From Oscheius sp. JU75 (lineage: Eukaryota; Nematoda; Chromadorea; Rhabditida; Rhabditidae), in the NCBI GenBank assembly GCA_037178855.1, contig JASJZC010000002.1:8878501-8942500 (forward strand): DNA of 64,000 nt, written 5' to 3'. The notes below the pieces were generated by a model. The model was not told the DNA's origin. It saw only the letters and a program-made list of their open reading frames with translations, and ran no database searches. Numbering within the stretch: the stretch's first letter is position 1; each line of letters opens with the position of its first letter. Below, piece after piece: positions 46,219-57,181 of this stretch. The position numbers were made by a program, and so were the translations under genes.

Positions 46219-48139
46219 TTGGTTAGAACAAGTAGTGATGCTGCGTTGAGGCGTGTCGCCTCTTTATACCCGGCCGAGTCACCACGCCCTGTTGAACGTG
46301 AAGAGAGACAGGAGGCAGCGCTAATAGACCAACAGCCTGTGTGAGATGGCCTCAGTGTGGCGGGTCCAACTCGTTTTGAATTGAGGCTTAGATCGTGAAA
46401 CTTTGGGGCCTTGAAGGGAAACGTTATAACTACAGTCTGACTGAATTTCAGGCCCATTGGGTGTCTGTTGCAAAAGTTATAGCTAGTGAAAGAGAAGGTC
46501 ATATTTCTGGCCCATACTAACCCGATAAAAGTGATCCTAAGACATGGAAAACCAACCGAAAAAGTCCAATTTTGGTGGGGAGCTGAGCCTAAAAGATTCC
46601 TCTTCCATTTTTACCATCGTTTGGCCAAAGTTATCAAATTCTATCCACATAAAAATTCAGTTTTCTGACTCACACTCACATAGTTGTCTCGATAAAAATC
46701 GTCTTAACTTCTCTCATTCCTAAGCGATGTTTCTCTTTTTCAAATATGTCAGCCGCAGCATTTTTCTCTATCGGATGATGTAAACCTCTCGCCTAAAAAG
46801 TAGCATGCTGACCTCCCCCAGGGCTCGGAAGAAGGTCATCTCGGAGGTTGTTGACGCTTCGCTCCGCCCTGAACCCAGCCACTTTTTCGTTCAAGCGATA
46901 ACGTACAAGAATTCGTCGGCTTCAAAAGTGCTGATTAAGAGACTAATGTGACGTTAATTAGTCCTACTAAGAATGGCAAAGAGAAGAGCAAAAGCTGCTC
47001 CAAATTTATCAAAGTAAGGTATACCCTGTGTGGCACTGTTTTTAATAGAACTCACTATTCTGGTATTTGGTCAACTAACATCCAAACCGAGATATCAACC
47101 GTTTATGGAGCTAAAACGTCTCTTAAAACCAGAGGTATCAGAACTTCGAAGTAACTGCTTAGGATTTCTATTCTGATCATTTTACTTTGTGATCTCTCTG
47201 TGAAGACCAGATCAAGGGCATCAATATTGTAGAACATGGCTAAGCCAAAAAATGATGTTTCACTACCAAAGATGACAGTGGCGCCTTGAGGTGCCCTGAT
47301 TTATCTTCTGCCGTTACTGTTCTCCTCTTAGTCCAAAAGAATTGGCTTGGAGTAATTTTGGGTTTGCTACCAAACCGGTTAAGAAATATGCAGACAAAAA
47401 TTTCAATCATTCGAGTATGACGTAGACTTTTGCTGAATACGCTTCTAATTTCAACCTGAGATCTCTGTCTCTCAACCACTTCCAACGATCGCCGATCTAT
47501 ACAGAAAGTGTTCTCTCGCTTGTTTCCTTCCTTCCCAGCTGGCACTGTGCCAAGCGTCCTCGCGAGCCTACACCCTCTTTTCAAACGACACACTTGCGTC
47601 CAGGATTGGTGAGCGTGGACAAGAGATTAGATCTCTGGAAGCCGATTCACATGACGTGTGAAAATGAAATTGGAAGAAGATATATAGTTCACGGAAAGTG
47701 AGGAGGTTTACAAACGATTATTGTTCTGTACTGAGACAAGTGACAGGAACAGAGAAACAGAGAGACAGAGAGATAGAAGAGACAGAGAAACGGAGGAACA
47801 GGGATACAGCGAAGCAGAAAGACAGAGAGACAGAGTGTTATAGAGAAAGAGAGAGGGAGAGACAAAGGGACAGAGAGACAGAGATAGAGAGATAGAGCAA
47901 CCGAGAGACAGGGGAGACAGATAAATCTTTATCGACCGGGAAACAATTGAAAAATGTCTCTAAGGCCTCTGGCCAAGGTGTTACACTGGCGCTTTCTGAT
48001 CAATTGATGGCTTTGTATAAAGTCCACCTGACCGCCAGACAATATTGTCCAAAAAGCCCTGTGACTCATTGTTTTCTTCAACGTTTTTATCATCCGAAGA
48101 CACATTATATTGCCCCTGGGAAGAGGGCACACTTCCGGC
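46219..48139. other. Intergenic region, no clear gene
   Basis: The H1 promoter lies at the left. AT-rich sequence fills 46490-47600; an open minus-strand frame at 47240-47593 has no recognisable family. A GACAGAGA array lies at 47745-47925. Confidence 0.4.
47745..47925 (+). repeat. GACAGAGA-type microsatellite
   Basis: Imperfect GACAGAGA units run for about 180 bases. Confidence 0.9.
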
Positions 48140-49092
48140 ATGCTCGTCCTTCTCATCCTGTTCTTCTACTTTCCATCGATTTGCGGACTTTGCCATCCGT
48201 CCCTACTGGCCACCTGTGATGCCTGCTGCTCTCTATTATTCCCGTCTGAAGACTGCTCGTTGACTGATGTATTTCGCGTCAAAGTCAATGGAAATGGAGC
48301 ACTTGGAGCAATTGTAAGAGACATTATACTTTTGAAGAAGTTTTCATTTAAGTGGGACGACTCAGTGACCTCAGTGATTGTCAAGCCAGGCTGTTTACTT
48401 GATATGTGGGATGTCAGAAACCAAACAGGTCAGATTATTTTTCTGTCTCTCTGTTTTCCTGTCACTATGTCCCTTTCTCTGTCTATTCAATGTTGAGAAA
48501 AGAGCCCGCCGCCTAACCTCTGCGTCTCTGACCCCCCCGGCCACAATGCAGAGAAATAGCGCTCGCCGCCTATTCATCTCCACAGCCGATGCAATAGACC
48601 TTGGCTGCTCAGGGCCAACAATAAACTTACCTGGCTGGGAGGTTCGGTGCGATCAAGAAGGCATCGACTCCATGGCGAGGCTGTTCCATTGCACATTGGG
48701 AACGGCTGACCCGTGAGGCAGCTTCGAGTTGAAGTTCGCCTACAGCTAAATTTTTGCGTGAGGGGCCGCGTTCGCGCGGCCCTGACAAGAAATTTTTTTT
48801 TTTAGGTAGTCACAGGGCCTTTGGCCTAGATGGACGGATCTATTTCCCGCTCGAATGGTACGCCTTTGAGAGGAAGGCATCAAGTCTTCGGTGTACTTGT
48901 GCAGCCACACCACCGCCGACGACAACTGAAGATCCAATAGCTGTCAGTTCTCTACGGTCGAATCTTATCGCTTTTTAGGAAATCGACGAAGTTGCTCAAA
49001 AAGCTAAAGAAGAAGACTTTGTTGCTCAAAAGCCGCGAAAAGAGGAATACGAAAGAGAGTATGTGAACATAACCGGTAAATATGAAAACTAA
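48140..49092 (+). CDS. Secreted cysteine-rich protein, possibly beta/gamma-crystallin-like
   Basis: Four exons join in phase (48140-48428, 48586-48712, 48810-48942, 48979-49092), giving 220 residues. The signal peptide is MLVLLILFFYFPSICG, followed by a Cys cluster (LCHPSLLATCDACCSLLF). The stretch DSVTSVIVKPGCLLDMWDVR recalls the second half of a beta/gamma-crystallin motif, a weak similarity. GCSGPTINLPGWEVRCDQEG and LRCTCAATPPPTTTEDP follow, and the protein ends in a highly charged tail (KAKEEDFVAQKPRKEEYERE). The last intron is 36 nt. The stop lies 28 bases from the stop of collagen 2 on the other strand. I do not know the function. Confidence 0.75.
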
Positions 49093-49120
49093 AGACGGGT
49101 TTTTAATGAAAATTACTTCA

Positions 49121-50336
49121 TTAGTTGGCATGAACACGTCTTCTGCGAGCAGCGCGTCTTCTGTAGCCTCCGGAAGAGGCGGGAGCTGGAGCTGAAGGTT
49201 TGTGCTCGGACTCAGAGCCAGCATCGCCTCCATTGGATGCTCGCTCGTTGTGGTGTTCAGCGGAAGGAGCCTGAACAGTTGTAATGACAGATTTCGAGTT
49301 GAGACAAAGAGACAGAGAAGCAAAGCTCATACCTTCTCGCTTCCTCCAGCAGCTGGGTAGCCACTGTCGCTTCCTTGACTAGGTTTGCTATGACTGTCAC
49401 CAGCGGGCTCGGCTCCGGGATGAGCTGTCTTCCCTTCCACACTTCCAGATCTCTTCGGACACTGACAGTAGGCAGCATCGGGACCGGGGTTTCCTTTTCC
49501 ACCACTGGGTCCAGATTGACCATCTGTTCCTGGCTCTCCTGGATGTCCAGCGTCGCCAGCAGGTCCTGGAGCTCCCTTCTCCCCATCCAGTCCGTTCTCT
49601 CCCTGTCTTCCAGTCTTTCCAGGTCCACCAGGGCCTCCAACAGGACCAGCTGGCCCGGGCTTGCCAACTCCACGAGTTCCGTGCTTTCCATCGCTGCCCT
49701 TCTCTCCATCTTTTCCAGCATCACCATTCTTTCCAGGCTCTCCAGAAATTCCGCAGATTCCGTGCTTGCCGTTCTTTCCATCGCGACCGGGCATTCCAGC
49801 ACGTCCAGGAGGACCAGCAGGTCCGGCAGGACCGACAGGACCACGTTTGCCGGCTGGACCAGCTGGACACTTGATACACTTTCCGTCAGCAGTCTCATGG
49901 TCAGCTGCGTCAGCCGATCCGTCCTTACCCGGCTCTCCAGTCTTCCCATCCTCTCCCGCGTCTCCAGGTGCTCCAGGAGGGCCGGCCGGTCCCTGAGGAC
50001 ATTTGTCAGCCTTGGGACCACAGTTGCACTTGTCACCGGATCTCTTGTGTCTTCCGAAGAAGGTGTTCAAGTTGAGACGTTCGTGTCCGAGCAGAGTGTT
50101 CCAGGCCTCGTTGGAATAGATCTAGGGGCCTGTCAGAGACACAAAATGGTTGGAAACCTGAAACTCGGCCATGTCGTCGTTCACATTCTCTCTCCAAACA
50201 TTGAGATCGTTGAAGATCATCCATGAGCAGCTTAAAGCCACTCCAAGGGCCAGGATACTGATGCAGGAAGCTGTCTGAACCAGATTTTGTAGAGAGAAGT
50301 AAGCTAAGATACCTTAATGAGTAGACACTCAACCAT
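49121..50336 (-). CDS. Cuticle collagen 2
   Basis: This is a structural paralogue of collagen 1. Exon 1 is again 24 nt (MVECLLIK versus MADRLLIK). The anchor is TASCISILALGVALSCSWMI and the cleavage site is RHKR before CNCGPKADKCPQG. Gly-X-Y blocks with the Cys clusters KCIKCPAGPAG, GICGISGEPG and YCQCPKRSG have the same spacing. The C-terminus is longer, adds a Ser/Gly/His-rich stretch after an intron near 49330-49265, and ends GYRRRAARRRRVHAN. A TATA-like AT block lies at about 50370 on the minus strand, roughly 35 bases before the ATG at 50336. Confidence 0.95.
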
Positions 50337-50867
50337 GATGGCCTGATGACTCTGCCACGCTTATTCGCCTTTTATGGCAACCGTGGACTGGATACTGGCC
50401 GAAGGAAAAAGTAGACGCGCGGGATTTTCACTGTTTAGCGGCAATGGGCAGAGGGCAAAAAGAGGCCGCAGTGGACAAAAATGGCAGATATTCTGGACAG
50501 AATAATCAAGGGAGGTATCCACTTCTGGGTACAGAGAGACACAGCGAATGTGACCACAACCGACTCCGCTGTCTAATTGTGGCGTTGAATTCGGACAGTG
50601 TGACAGAGACTTTGTAATTCTTTTGTAGTGCTACCACAGGAAAGCTCCATGAATTTTAGTTTTCAAAACGTAAAGTTTATTTTTAGTCCTAGGTTACTGC
50701 CTCCAATTTCTGTACAATATATAAACGGAAATTTTTTTACAGAAGACACAACAGTTGTACGACGAGAAACCTTGATGAAACGAGACTTTGGCGAGGAGAA
50801 GAGGGGTCCGACGAAGCCGTGGAGTCTGCTCGAGAGACACGACTCTACCAGGGTGGAGCCGACTTAA

Positions 50868-51560
50868 TTGACAGTGAAAATGGAAGAGGAAATCCAGAAG
50901 CAGGCACTAATCTCGGGCGACAAGGAGGACGAGAAGTTTCTTCGGGAGCTTCCTTATTACCACGGCTACCTGTCACGGGAAGATCTGCTGACTGTATTGA
51001 AGAACGAAGGGGACTATCTGCAAGGATTGACAGAGGTCGAGAGCGAAAGTACTGTAGGCAGACGGGCTGTCATCTCCGTACTCATGAGTCTAACTGGACA
51101 GGAGCTGAAGCTTAGAAATCGGGTCATATACAGGCAGCTCGGGCAGTACCGAATCGAGCAGAACACGTCATTCAACACTATCAAGGAACTAATTGACCAT
51201 TTCGTGGCTAATGATCATGTGTCCAAGACGGAAAGGAGGTCAAGGTGGTCGGCTCAAAATTCATTATCACTGTCTCTCTGTTTGACTAGTAGATATCTAA
51301 GTCTCTTTCAGAGCAAGGGACAGTGCTAGGCTTTAAAAGAACGCGTTAAGAAGGTCATGATGGAGGCCGGGATCATGAAGTTACGTCGTCAACTTGGCGG
51401 CTGACTAGACTCCTATCTTTGTAACTACAAGAATCTCATCGACGTCAAGGAGAATGCGAATATGTGTATTGGAGCAGCCTGTCCTATATTTATGGCACAT
51501 TAATCACAGGGATATTGCGGCAAGGAACTGTCTCTACTCGAATGGCAAGGTAGGTTCATG
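50868..51560 (+). pseudogene. Decayed Fer-like SH2 tyrosine kinase
   Basis: An SH2 domain is readable: FLRELPYYHGYLSREDLLTV, then GDYLQGLTEVES, and FNTIKELIDHF. The layout matches the large nematode family of Fer-type SH2-kinases. The FLVR-type Arg (expected in GDFLVR) is Gly here. The kinase part is broken: ERVKKVMMEAGIMKL (alpha-C region) is followed by stops, then HINHRDIAARNCLYSNGK (catalytic loop) in another frame. No ATP-binding loop or activation segment is found. A short SH2-only product from the intact 5' part is possible. Confidence 0.75.
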
Positions 51561-51639
51561 TTCAGAGAGACAGTAGACAAATAGATTCTTTCAACTGTAC
51601 GATTATTTTATATTCTCTATTATTCTGTCTAGCTCTTCA

Positions 51640-52140
51640 TCCGCATTTGAAGCGTGAACGGAAATAAAAAAAACCATTGACTCCCATAGTTCTATCCTTG
51701 TTCGGATCGCGTAGTTTTTCATGTCGGCTTCAACCAAGGCTGGGGATGTGGAGTCGTAGATCGTCAGGAACTCGATGTGCTTTTCCATAAAATTCATAAA
51801 GCCCTTGGCATGGATTGACGAGGGCGGTTTCGGGTAGGGGCACAGATGATGGTGAAGGCGACATATTCCAACGCCTCAACTCGGTTGTTTTGGCGGTTTG
51901 ACACGTAGTTTCTTCCATTTGTTGGTGTACTCGTTCCACAGGGTAGTTCGATGGTATGGAGCGATCAGTCAGTGGTTTCCTCCGATAGTCTTGAAGATGC
52001 TTTGGAAGGTGACATATCGGAAATGGGTACCGTTGTCGGTGTAGATGGTTCTGGTTACTCCATAGCTTTTCCACCAGCCGTCCTATTGCCTTCAGTTTGC
52101 ATTGGCGGCTGCGTCCAGTAACAAAAGGCTTCGTCTAGTT
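51640..52140 (-). pseudogene. Retrotransposon integrase remnant
   Basis: The minus strand reads RTIYTDNGTHFRYVTFQSIF, an integrase core Asp block (TDNGTHF). NHLIAPYHRTT-like sequence, interrupted by a stop, and NEYTNKWKKLRVKPPK follow. This layout is typical of Ty3/gypsy or BEL integrases. Stops and frameshifts abound. The adjacent repeat at 52125-52430 may be the matching LTR. Confidence 0.7.
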
Positions 52141-52430
52141 GTAAATGCCCAATATCTGCGTGTCTATGTCTGTCTGAAGCTCTAATTGGCAATTTGTCAG
52201 TTACTTTGTGACAAAAATTACTGTTTGCAAGTCAAGTCAGTTTGGAAGAGTTTCTTTGGTGGAACGTTCCTCCTGTTACGGTAGCTCTACTAGAGGGACA
52301 CATATGGACAGGGTGAAATGGAAGGACAAATTGACAGAAGGGAAGAGAAGCAGGACTCAGAGGAACGGAGTTATAACTCACTGAGCCCTCTATGGGCGAT
52401 AGCATTACATGTTAGGACAAAAATCAAGTT
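52125..52430. repeat. Long dispersed repeat, LTR-like, copy 2
   Basis: This is the partner of 17150-17620 (see there). It borders an integrase remnant. Confidence 0.45.
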
Positions 52431-52725
52431 CTAGAGCGCCCCAAAGTTGACTTGCCATCCAATTTAGGCAATAACTGTTTCTGAACAACAAAACTTCTGA
52501 ACAATATGATGGCTCGCTTCTGTTTCAAACAAACAAATTGGCAGACAGAGGCGTGCTTTTGATAGTAGAGATGAGGGCGTTAGTGATGGTTTCGGTCTTC
52601 CATGGGTGCCGCGCTCAAGAATCTGGTCAGCGCACAACGGAGGCTGCTTCAGAGAGCAGAAATCACGAAACAGGGAACAACAACTTCCCACTTTATCCGT
52701 CTTTGCATCTTATTATCGTGACCAG

Positions 52726-52731
52726 TATAAA
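52726..52731 (+). promoter_or_regulatory. TATA box of TIL gene 3
   Basis: TATAAA lies 38 bases before the ATG at 52764, implying a 5' UTR of under 10 bases. Confidence 0.5.
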
Positions 52732-52763
52732 TGATACCCCAAACGGCTTTGTTCTGTGGCAAC

Positions 52764-53037
52764 ATGCTGTTTTGCCACCTCTTGACATTCATTCTTCTCT
52801 TCCATACTGTCTCGGCTTTCGAGTGTGCTGAGAATCAACACCATATTCCTTGCGCCCCATGTGAGAGCTACTGCTATCGAGGAAGAAATGTGACATTGGT
52901 AAGAAGCCTTGACAGTGACAGTGACAGCAACTTTTCAGCCATGCACCAACTTCTGCTGGCTAGGAGAGTACTGTACCTGTAACCGTGGCTATCTTCGGTC
53001 CCTGTCTAACTTTCGATGCGTCTCACATTGTCCTTAA
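52764..53037 (+). CDS. TIL-domain protease inhibitor 3
   Basis: This is a small secreted TIL-type protein. Two exons (52764-52898, 52939-53037) give 77 residues. The signal peptide is MLFCHLLTFILLFHTVSA. The cysteine pattern FECAENQHHIPCAPCESYC, PCTNFCWLGEYCTCNRGYLR and RCVSHC parallels TIL gene 1, including the intron position. The intron is 40 nt with tandem TGACAG, like intron 2 of collagen 1. Confidence 0.9.
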
Positions 53038-53175
53038 ATGAAAAAAAAACCAATAATTTATTAGACCCTTTAAGAGCGGACAAGACTCGCGTCCTGTGAC
53101 CAGTATCTTGTTTTGTAGAGAGACACAACTCGGCACCTAGATTTCTTCTTTAGAGCTCGAAGAGCTTGGTCTGTG

Positions 53176-56100
53176 CTATGAGAGCACAGATGGGGAGAGA
53201 ACACTTGCCATCAGCACGGATTTTGAGAGGATCTGAACATTCTTTGCTTCTTTTGTCTCTCTGCGAGCCTTACTGAGGGAGAAGCAACTCCAGGACTCAG
53301 AATACCTCCTCCTAAAACCATAGGGGAGAGAACATCCGGACAGAGAACCAATGGACTGAGGATGAGAGGACTCAGGACGTATGGGTTGATGACGTTGGGT
53401 GAGAGAACCTGTAACACCCTGTCTCTCTGGCACCTCCTCTTTCTGTATCTCTGTCTCTTTGTCTCTCCGTCTCTATGTCTTTCTGTCTGTATGTCATAAC
53501 TCACATAAGGCGTGAGAATGAATGGAGCCATGACGAGAGGAGACAGTACATAGGGCGAGAGAAGATATGGACTGAGGATGAATGGCATTCCGACGGCTGG
53601 AGACAAAACGTAAGGTGATAGAACAGCCGGATTTAGGATAAGCGGTGAGAAAAGAGACGGCGAGAGAACCTAAACAGTACGGAAGAGAAAACACGGAAGT
53701 CTTACTGTTGGTCCCAGTACTGATAATCCAAAGATTGGGGTGAACATGTAGGGAGCAAGAACTGTTGGTTTCAGGACACTGATGAGAGTTTGTCTCTTCT
53801 TTCTCGAATGTTCTTCGTCCTGAATCAGACTGAGAACATGTCAAGTTGCCAAGTTACTGTCAAGTTGGAGGCAATCTGTTCAATCCTGAGCCAGAGGGAG
53901 TCCTCCTTGTCTCTTCTTGTCATAGTTTTGTACTCATTGAGATCGATTGGTAGCTCGTTATGATTGCTGATACCTGAACCGAAATGTTTACAGCGGCAGC
54001 TTGCGATTAGCGCTCTCGTTTGATAAAGAGACCCAGGTTCGATCCCCCTCCCGAGGAAATTTTGTCATTTTACGTTTCCTGTTGTTTTCGATGGCGCTGA
54101 ATATGATCGTGGATTTTGTTTTTTTTCTCCAAAAAGCTATTTTGGACTTTGTGAAGGAGGAGAGACAGTGAGATACACTGTTACCTTGTTTTGAGTACAA
54201 ATCCTCCAGCTGATTCGTCTCAAGGAAAGTGAACCCTCTCTTCTTCATCTCCTTCTGTTGTTTTCTACTGAACGACTTCTCCAGCTCTTGAAAATACTTG
54301 GCCACTTTTTCCGTCACCTCTTTCAGCTCTCCCTCCATTCCAAAAAGATTCATCTTCTCGAGAACCTGGAGAATTTCGAAGTTTTCAAAAAGATGGTTTT
54401 GCACCTTCATAGCCTTATCAACTGTCTTTCTAGCTCCCGACAGCTCCATGACCGTTTCTAGAATGACTTCCCGATCGGAGGAGCTCATTCCGGTGGCTTC
54501 CAGCAGCTTGGGAATGGGGACAATCTGGTCTTCGGACTCGTCGTTATAGAAGGAGAGGATTGATGGGGATAGCTTGCCTCTGACTTCTGTCTTGTCCGGC
54601 ATGACTGGAGCAAACCGGGGACTGAAAATGGAAGCTGCGTAAAACCTGGAGAAGCGCACGAATCCTCACCCCTCCCGTTTTGCCTGCCGACATACTATCG
54701 CGCTTGTAATAGCTAAGACGGCATGCGAAGAAAAATTGAAAGTCTTACCTCAAAAACTTGAGATTCTTCCCGTCACTGAAAGCTTTGGGAGTCTTATCAA
54801 AGGCGGCAATCAGATCGTAGGCTTCCTGTACCAATGGCGGCATCAGAGTCTGGAAAAAGATTAGTCCCTCGAATAACAGGTGAAAGTATTGTCCAATCGG
54901 GATTCTAACGGTACACACCGCTCTGGCGGATTATTACCGCAGTTGACGCCATAGTGACCCGATGGATTTTGTCGGATTTGGACGATTTCACCTGCGGGGC
55001 TCGTGGTTTAGAGAAAGTGGACTGGAATTAGAACAAAAATTAACCTTTTCGTTGGTTCCAGCTGTCGAATGTCCTCTGTCTAAAACCAAATCCAACATTC
55101 GCATGTCGTAGACTTTGGCTCCTGGGTCTTTAGCTCGCCTGTCCATTCCCTTCTTGATTGTTAGGATGTTGTTGTAGCTTGAGGACCAAGCTCCTTGTCT
55201 GTATATGTCTCTGTCTGTCTATTCTTCAAAACATACGTCTCATTGATGCCAGCAAACGTCCGGACAAGCCCAGCTATCCTCTGAACAGGTGTCTTTTCCA
55301 CTTTCTTCAAAGACGGTGCTTTTGCCATAGTTTTTACCTGTCAAAAACTCTAAACTGATTTGTCCAAATCCTTACCACAAAGCCATGAGAGTCGCTCTTG
55401 CTAACAGTATCAGTTATCAGACGATACGGACTTCTCTTTCTTCTTAGAGAGACAGGACTTGGTCGATTGATTCTCTTCCTATAGCGACGAAAGTTCCAGA
55501 ATTCTGGGAACCGTACCAGAGTTGGAGAGTCCAGTGGATTGGTCTAAAGATATTGGTATGAACAAGAAAATTTATTACTTACAGGATAGCGGAACCTGTA
55601 GAGAGGCCGAGGCAGTATCTCAACTGTCAGGCCGCCAATCTGTCTGGTGGGAAAAATTGGTCTACTGGGCAATGTCACGATTGGCTCGACTTTCTTCGTC
55701 TTCATTCCTATCAAGTAAGCTTCTCGAGCAGAAATGAGGCATTGAGCAGCCTTGACAACGTCTCTTCTGTCAGGGATCTTGTCGAGACAGACGTAAAATC
55801 TATGTCTGCTGTCTGAAAACTGTTCGTTTCTCTGTCTCTGTCTGTCCCACCTCTATCTAGCTTCTTCCACAAGTCTCGACCAAGCTGTCCTATTATCGCC
55901 TTGATTCCATGTAGGTACCAGTTGTAGTGTAAAGTCCTGACACGATCGTAGCTTTCTCGGTCTAATCGCACTTCGTCAAAGTCTGACTCTTTCACGAACC
56001 GGAGAGATAGAACTGAAACAGTACGGGTAAGACATGGAGAGAGACCTTCGCTCAAATTGCTTGCTAGTTTCTTTTTTCGCTTGCTCTTTCTGGCTTATTT

Positions 56101-56646
56101 TATTCATTTTTAGCGTGAATGGAGGACAGATTAGTGATCAGCGCCCTCGAAAACCGCCTGAAACTGAAGGACAAAAAAGTTTGGTCTCGGCGGGAATCGA
56201 GCCAACAACTCTCGGTGACGTTTGAACTCCAAGCGGATGCGTTAACCACTATAGTCCATTTCCAACGAACAGCGGCACCTCAGTTTAAACGCCCGAAGCT
56301 CGGCGTTGCGCGCGAAAAAGAAGTTTTCCCATTTTCCATTTTCACCATTTTCCCAGCATCTTTTTACGATTCTGTTAGAGTTATCGTATTCTCTTGGCCG
56401 AGTTGTTATCACTCCCGCCCAGCAATTTAAAGACCGGGGTTCGATTCTGTGTATTCGATAGCGCTGAGCACGGCATGATCTTTGTTTTTCCTCAAAAGGC
56501 TGTTTTGAATTACTTTTCACCTCTTAACCGTACTGTTACAACATATTCAATTATTTAAGACAGATACAGAAAGAGAGAAACAAACAAGATTGCTAACCTG
56601 TGACTGGAAGAAGACAGAAGAGTAACGTCGGCCCACTTATAACCAT
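53176..56646 (-). CDS. MLT-10-like moulting protein
   Basis: MLT-10-family proteins are secreted and needed for nematode moulting. The signal peptide is MVISGPTLLFCLLPVTG. VYDMRMLDLVLDR, KLSPSILSFYNDE and IPKLLEATGMSS follow, then DREVILETVMELSGA. The C-terminal region has the family's hallmark tandem (I/V)LSP-type repeats: VLSPYVLSPAVGMPFILSPY, VLSPNVINPYVLSPLILSPL, and the end SVLMASVLSPSVLS. About fourteen exons; the last intron is 41 nt. A dibasic site (SRKKRQ) precedes the repeats. Two introns hold SINE or MITE sequence. The N-terminal splice pattern near 55500 is the least certain. Confidence 0.88.
53995..54160 (+). mobile_element. Double-tRNA SINE, copy 9, right half only
   Basis: The right module starts AGCTTGCGATTAGCGCTCTC and reaches GGTTCGATCCCCC at 54034, followed by the common tail. 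It lies in an intron of the MLT-10-like gene. Confidence 0.7.
56110..56530 (+). mobile_element. Double-tRNA SINE, copy 6, broken by a MITE
   Basis: The left module (B box near 56195, minus strand) is cut in its A-box region at 56250 by a MITE left end (TATAGTCCATTTCCAACGAA). The right module continues near 56412 with GGGGTTCGATTCTG, then a tail. The MITE right end is lost. Confidence 0.75.
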
Positions 56647-57181
56647 TCCAATGAGACCTTTGTAGTAGGGTGGTTTCTTAAGACTGTCTATGAAATATTT
56701 ACAAGTTCTAGAAGAGGAGGCTGTACGGGGAACGACCCAGGAATGCACTGACAGTGCCTACAGCGAGAGAGCCCTAGGGGGCGGAACTATGCCTCTTCCT
56801 GTCCCAAAACTGTTAATCCTACCGCAACAGTTCAAGGACAAGTGTGAGAAAGAGAGATAGCCGGATAAAGTGACATAATTTCCTGTCCGAGGACTAGCAA
56901 AGGATGCGGGTTAAGCCTCTAGACAGAATCGGATTATATACCGACTAAAGGACAATAAGTCCAGGGAAGAAACATCATATATTTTTTCTCTCGACATGCC
57001 GCGACCGTTAAATGTCTGTCTTTGGTTTTGATCAGTCATTAAATAAGACTCTTGGGCCGAGGACAAAAAGTTTAACAGGATCATGTATCCTGATGCCCCG
57101 AGAGCGGGAGAGACTCTGGGAAAAAGCGAATTTATGACTCTGGGGATGCAGGTTCGGGTTCCTAATGTAGTGAGAAATAAG

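Noticed and set aside
47240-47593. A 117-codon open frame on the minus strand
   Set aside because: There is no recognisable domain, no splice context and skewed composition in an AT-rich intergenic stretch.
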